From Corynebacterium amycolatum (lineage in GTDB: Bacteria > Actinomycetota > Actinomycetes > Mycobacteriales > Mycobacteriaceae): a DNA stretch of 64,000 bases. This document shows, in pieces, positions 62,042 through 64,000 of this stretch. Location of the stretch: NCBI RefSeq assembly GCF_016889425.1, contig NZ_CP069513.1, forward strand, positions 1,426,001-1,490,000, written 5' to 3'. The notes below the pieces were generated by a model. It had not been told where the DNA came from. It saw only the letters and a program-made list of their open reading frames with translations, and did not search any database. A program made the translations under genes and the position numbers. How positions within the stretch are numbered: position 1 is the stretch's first letter; the number at the start of each line of letters is the position of its first letter.

Positions 62042-63157
62042 ATGTCTGCTTTGGAATTTGCAATCGAACGTAACCCGAATCCACTCTCTGATGTCGAGCG
62101 CGAGGAGATTCTGGCCAACCCCGGTTTTGGTAAGCACTTCACCGACCACATGGTCCGAATTGACTGGACTGCAGACAAGGGCTGGCACGACGCCAAGCTG
62201 CAGGCATATGGTTCGATTGAAATGCAGCCGTCTTCTTCGGTCCTGCATTACGGGCAGTCGATTTTTGAGGGGCTGAAGGCGTATCGCATGCCGGATGGTT
62301 CCATTGTTACTTTCCGCCCGGAGCAGAACGCTCGTCGTTTCCAGCGCTCCGCTGACCGCATTGCGATGCCGCAGCTGCCGGAGGAGACCTTTCTCGAGGC
62401 AATCCGTCTGCTGGTTGAGGCCGATGCGGCATGGGTGCCGCCAGCTGGTGGCGAAGAATCCCTGTACCTGCGTCCAATCATGTTCTCCACTGAGAGCACC
62501 CTGGGTGTGCACCCGTCGAACTCTTACACCTTCCTGCTCATCGCTTCACCTGCTGGCGCGTACTTCTCCGGTGGTATTAACCCGGTGACCGTGTGGATCT
62601 CCCACGAGTACGTGCGTGCCGCGCCGGGAGGCACCGGTGCTGCGAAGTTCGCAGGTAACTACGCAGCTTCGCTGGCGGCTCAGCAGCAGGCAGAGGAAAA
62701 GGGCTGCGACCAGGTTGTGTGGCTGGATGCTGTCGAGCGTAGGTACATCGAGGAGATGGGCGGCATGAACCTGGCGTTCATCTACCCGGATAAGACCGCT
62801 GACGCTGGTGTTCGCCTGGTGACTCCAGAGCTGTCCGGTTCGCTACTGCCGGGCATTACCCGGGCATCGTTGCTGCAGGCTGCTCAGGATCTGGGCATGA
62901 ATGTCGAGGAGCGTCGCATTTCCACCGAGGAGTGGAAGAATGATGCCACTTCCGGTGTCATGAGCGAGGCATTCGCCTGTGGTACCGCTGCCGTCATCAC
63001 CCCGGTCGGTTTTGTGAAGTCCGCTGAGGGTGAGTTTGAGATTAATAACGGCAACACTGGTGAGTGGACTATGAAGCTGCGCGAGCGTCTGACTGGTATT
63101 CAGCACGGTGAGGTTGAGGACACCCACGGTTGGATTCACAAGCTCGTTGAGGCTTAA
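62042..63157 (+). CDS. ilvE: Branched-chain amino acid aminotransferase
   Basis: IlvE makes valine, leucine and isoleucine from their oxo acids with glutamate. It is a fold-type IV PLP enzyme of 371 residues, close to the C. glutamicum protein as I recall it. Visible landmarks are [29 protein letters not shown], the PLP lysine in [15 protein letters not shown] and the phosphate site [19 protein letters not shown] 62042 fits family starts, with AGGATGAAAG upstream; ATG 62033 and the open frame to 62003 are less likely. A strong terminator follows. The 2-oxoisovalerate it handles is also the PanB substrate. Confidence 0.96.
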   Translation: MSALEFAIERNPNPLSDVEREEILANPGFGKHFTDHMVRIDWTADKGWHDAKLQAYGSIEMQPSSSVLHYGQSIFEGLKAYRMPDGSIVTFRPEQNARRFQRSADRIAMPQLPEETFLEAIRLLVEADAAWVPPAGGEESLYLRPIMFSTESTLGVHPSNSYTFLLIASPAGAYFSGGINPVTVWISHEYVRAAPGGTGAAKFAGNYAASLAAQQQAEEKGCDQVVWLDAVERRYIEEMGGMNLAFIYPDKTADAGVRLVTPELSGSLLPGITRASLLQAAQDLGMNVEERRISTEEWKNDATSGVMSEAFACGTAAVITPVGFVKSAEGEFEINNGNTGEWTMKLRERLTGIQHGEVEDTHGWIHKLVEA

Positions 63158-63213
63158 GTTTCGGCGTAAGTCGGAAAAGATAATTTAATAGTTGTTACGA
63201 GAATTAGTACTTT

Positions 63214-63256
63214 CGCAGCCCCTGATTAGTATTTGCTGGTCAGGGGCTGCGTTTTT
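63214..63256 (+). terminator. Terminator of ilvE
   Basis: A perfect 12-bp stem CGCAGCCCCTGA/TCAGGGGCTGCG, with a 14-base loop and a following TTTTT run, 57 bases after the stop codon. Confidence 0.9.
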
Positions 63257-63421
63257 GCTTCGCTGGTTCCCCAACAGCTGTGCGGTTTTCTCATGGTTCA
63301 TGAATTGTTCAGAGGGCATTTGTTTAGCCATTAAAAATACCTCTAGCGTGACCGGGGTCACTGTGAAAAACTACCAACACGATTGGTTTTTGTAGTTGGG
63401 AAAACAGTTTGAGGTGCTGTG

Positions 63422-64000
63422 ATGGTGGTAGTTCAAGACTTTTTTAAAGATAGTTTTTCGTCAAGTAGTTCAAAGCGCCTAAGGGTAGCCATCGTCGTCA
63501 CGCTGTTGTTGGCGGCGTGGACGATCGGGTTTAGCGCAATCCCGGCTCCTGTGGCGGCAGCTCAAGATACGCCGCCACCGTCCGGGGTGGAACAGCCCGC
63601 TCCTACGGGCGAAGGGGGCACGGGCGAAGCAAAAGCAGAGCTAATCATGGATCTGTCAGGCTCGATGCTTGCCGACGATGCCGGAGGCACCCGCCTCGAT
63701 GCGGCAAAGCGCGCATCCACGGAGCTGATTGACTCCCTCCCGGATGATGCGCTACTTGGCATGCTGGTTTATGGCCAGCGCGAATCCAGCGATGAATCCA
63801 ACCGCGAGCGAGGTTGCCAGGACATCGAGGTGCTGTCGCCGGTTCAAAAGGTCGACAAAGAAGGCCTGAAGAGCAGGATTGCCGGGTTGAAAGCTCAGGG
63901 CTACACGCCGATTGGCAATGCACTGCGTAAGGCGGCTGATGAGCTTGGTTCAGACGGTGAGCGATCAATCATCTTGGTTTCCGATGGAATTGACACCTGC
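63422..64000 (+). CDS. Exported VWA-domain protein (3' cut by window edge)
   Basis: The first 193 residues of a larger protein. A signal peptide or anchor at residues 20-47 ends in PVAAAQD, followed by a Pro/Gly-rich stretch. The von Willebrand A domain starts with LIMDLSGSM, where D77, S79 and S81 form the metal site (DxSxS). The threonine of the site is in GYTPIGNAL and the second aspartate in VSDGIDTC. The pattern, including the paired cysteines in RGCQ and DTC, resembles actinobacterial VWA proteins placed in the envelope. The rest is outside the window, so the role is open. Confidence 0.85.
   Translation, partial: MVVVQDFFKDSFSSSSSKRLRVAIVVTLLLAAWTIGFSAIPAPVAAAQDTPPPSGVEQPAPTGEGGTGEAKAELIMDLSGSMLADDAGGTRLDAAKRASTELIDSLPDDALLGMLVYGQRESSDESNRERGCQDIEVLSPVQKVDKEGLKSRIAGLKAQGYTPIGNALRKAADELGSDGERSIILVSDGIDTC

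Overview
The window is chromosomal DNA of a Corynebacterium-like actinomycete. The signs are an E2 acyltransferase with three lipoyl domains, homodimeric AceE, an LGFP-repeat lipoprotein, actinobacterial families such as DUF3145, DUF3052, DUF4191 and C4 zinc-ribbon proteins, a threonine synthase and an IlvE that read like the C. glutamicum proteins, and frequent GTG/TTG or leader-poor starts. I see no phage, insertion sequence or CRISPR array. The species cannot be fixed from sequence alone.

Layout. 1-4.1 kb holds an MFS transporter fragment, a DAACS symporter, a serine beta-lactamase-fold protein and a DUF3145 protein. 4.0-26.3 kb follows, from memory, the order of the M. tuberculosis Rv2241-Rv2221 region: aceE, cobD, SURF1, a low-molecular-weight tyrosine phosphatase with a HAD partner, cobC-like aminotransferase, Nif3, zinc-ribbon protein, histidine phosphatase, rnpB, CYTH-CHAD protein, panB, glnA2 and glnE. 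48.7-63.2 kb resumes that order with glnA, RDD protein, DUF4191 protein, lipA/lipB, aceF, pepA and ilvE. Between them lies about 20 kb that I read as lineage-specific: a large protein ending in a sliding-clamp-type motif, a TPP enzyme with an MFS carrier, thrC, a second DAACS symporter, brnQ, a PTS operon, a ketopantoate-reductase-like gene, a 3-methyladenine glycosylase relative, an LGFP lipoprotein, two PspC proteins, a second glnA and a broken ornithine-cyclodeaminase-family gene.

How the genes work together. AceE and AceF are two parts of the pyruvate dehydrogenase complex, and LipB/LipA make its lipoyl cofactor. Three glutamine synthetases and their adenylyltransferase form a nitrogen-assimilation set. 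ThrC, IlvE, BrnQ and PanB belong to threonine, branched-chain amino acid and pantothenate metabolism. The PTS operon encodes EIIBCA, an antiterminator joined in frame to HPr, and Enzyme I. Its leader carries a promoter, an antiterminator target (RAT) and an overlapping terminator.

The most unusual item is the antiterminator-HPr reading frame with its RAT-terminator leader, which would put sensor, regulator and general phosphocarrier in one self-controlled unit. Other notable points are the QLSLF C-terminus on an unassigned 740-residue protein, a Tag-family glycosylase that has lost all four zinc ligands, an acyl-carrier-like protein without the attachment serine, a galactokinase homologue without catalytic motifs, and a 21-bp tandem repeat array beside a gene broken by a TGG-to-TAG change.
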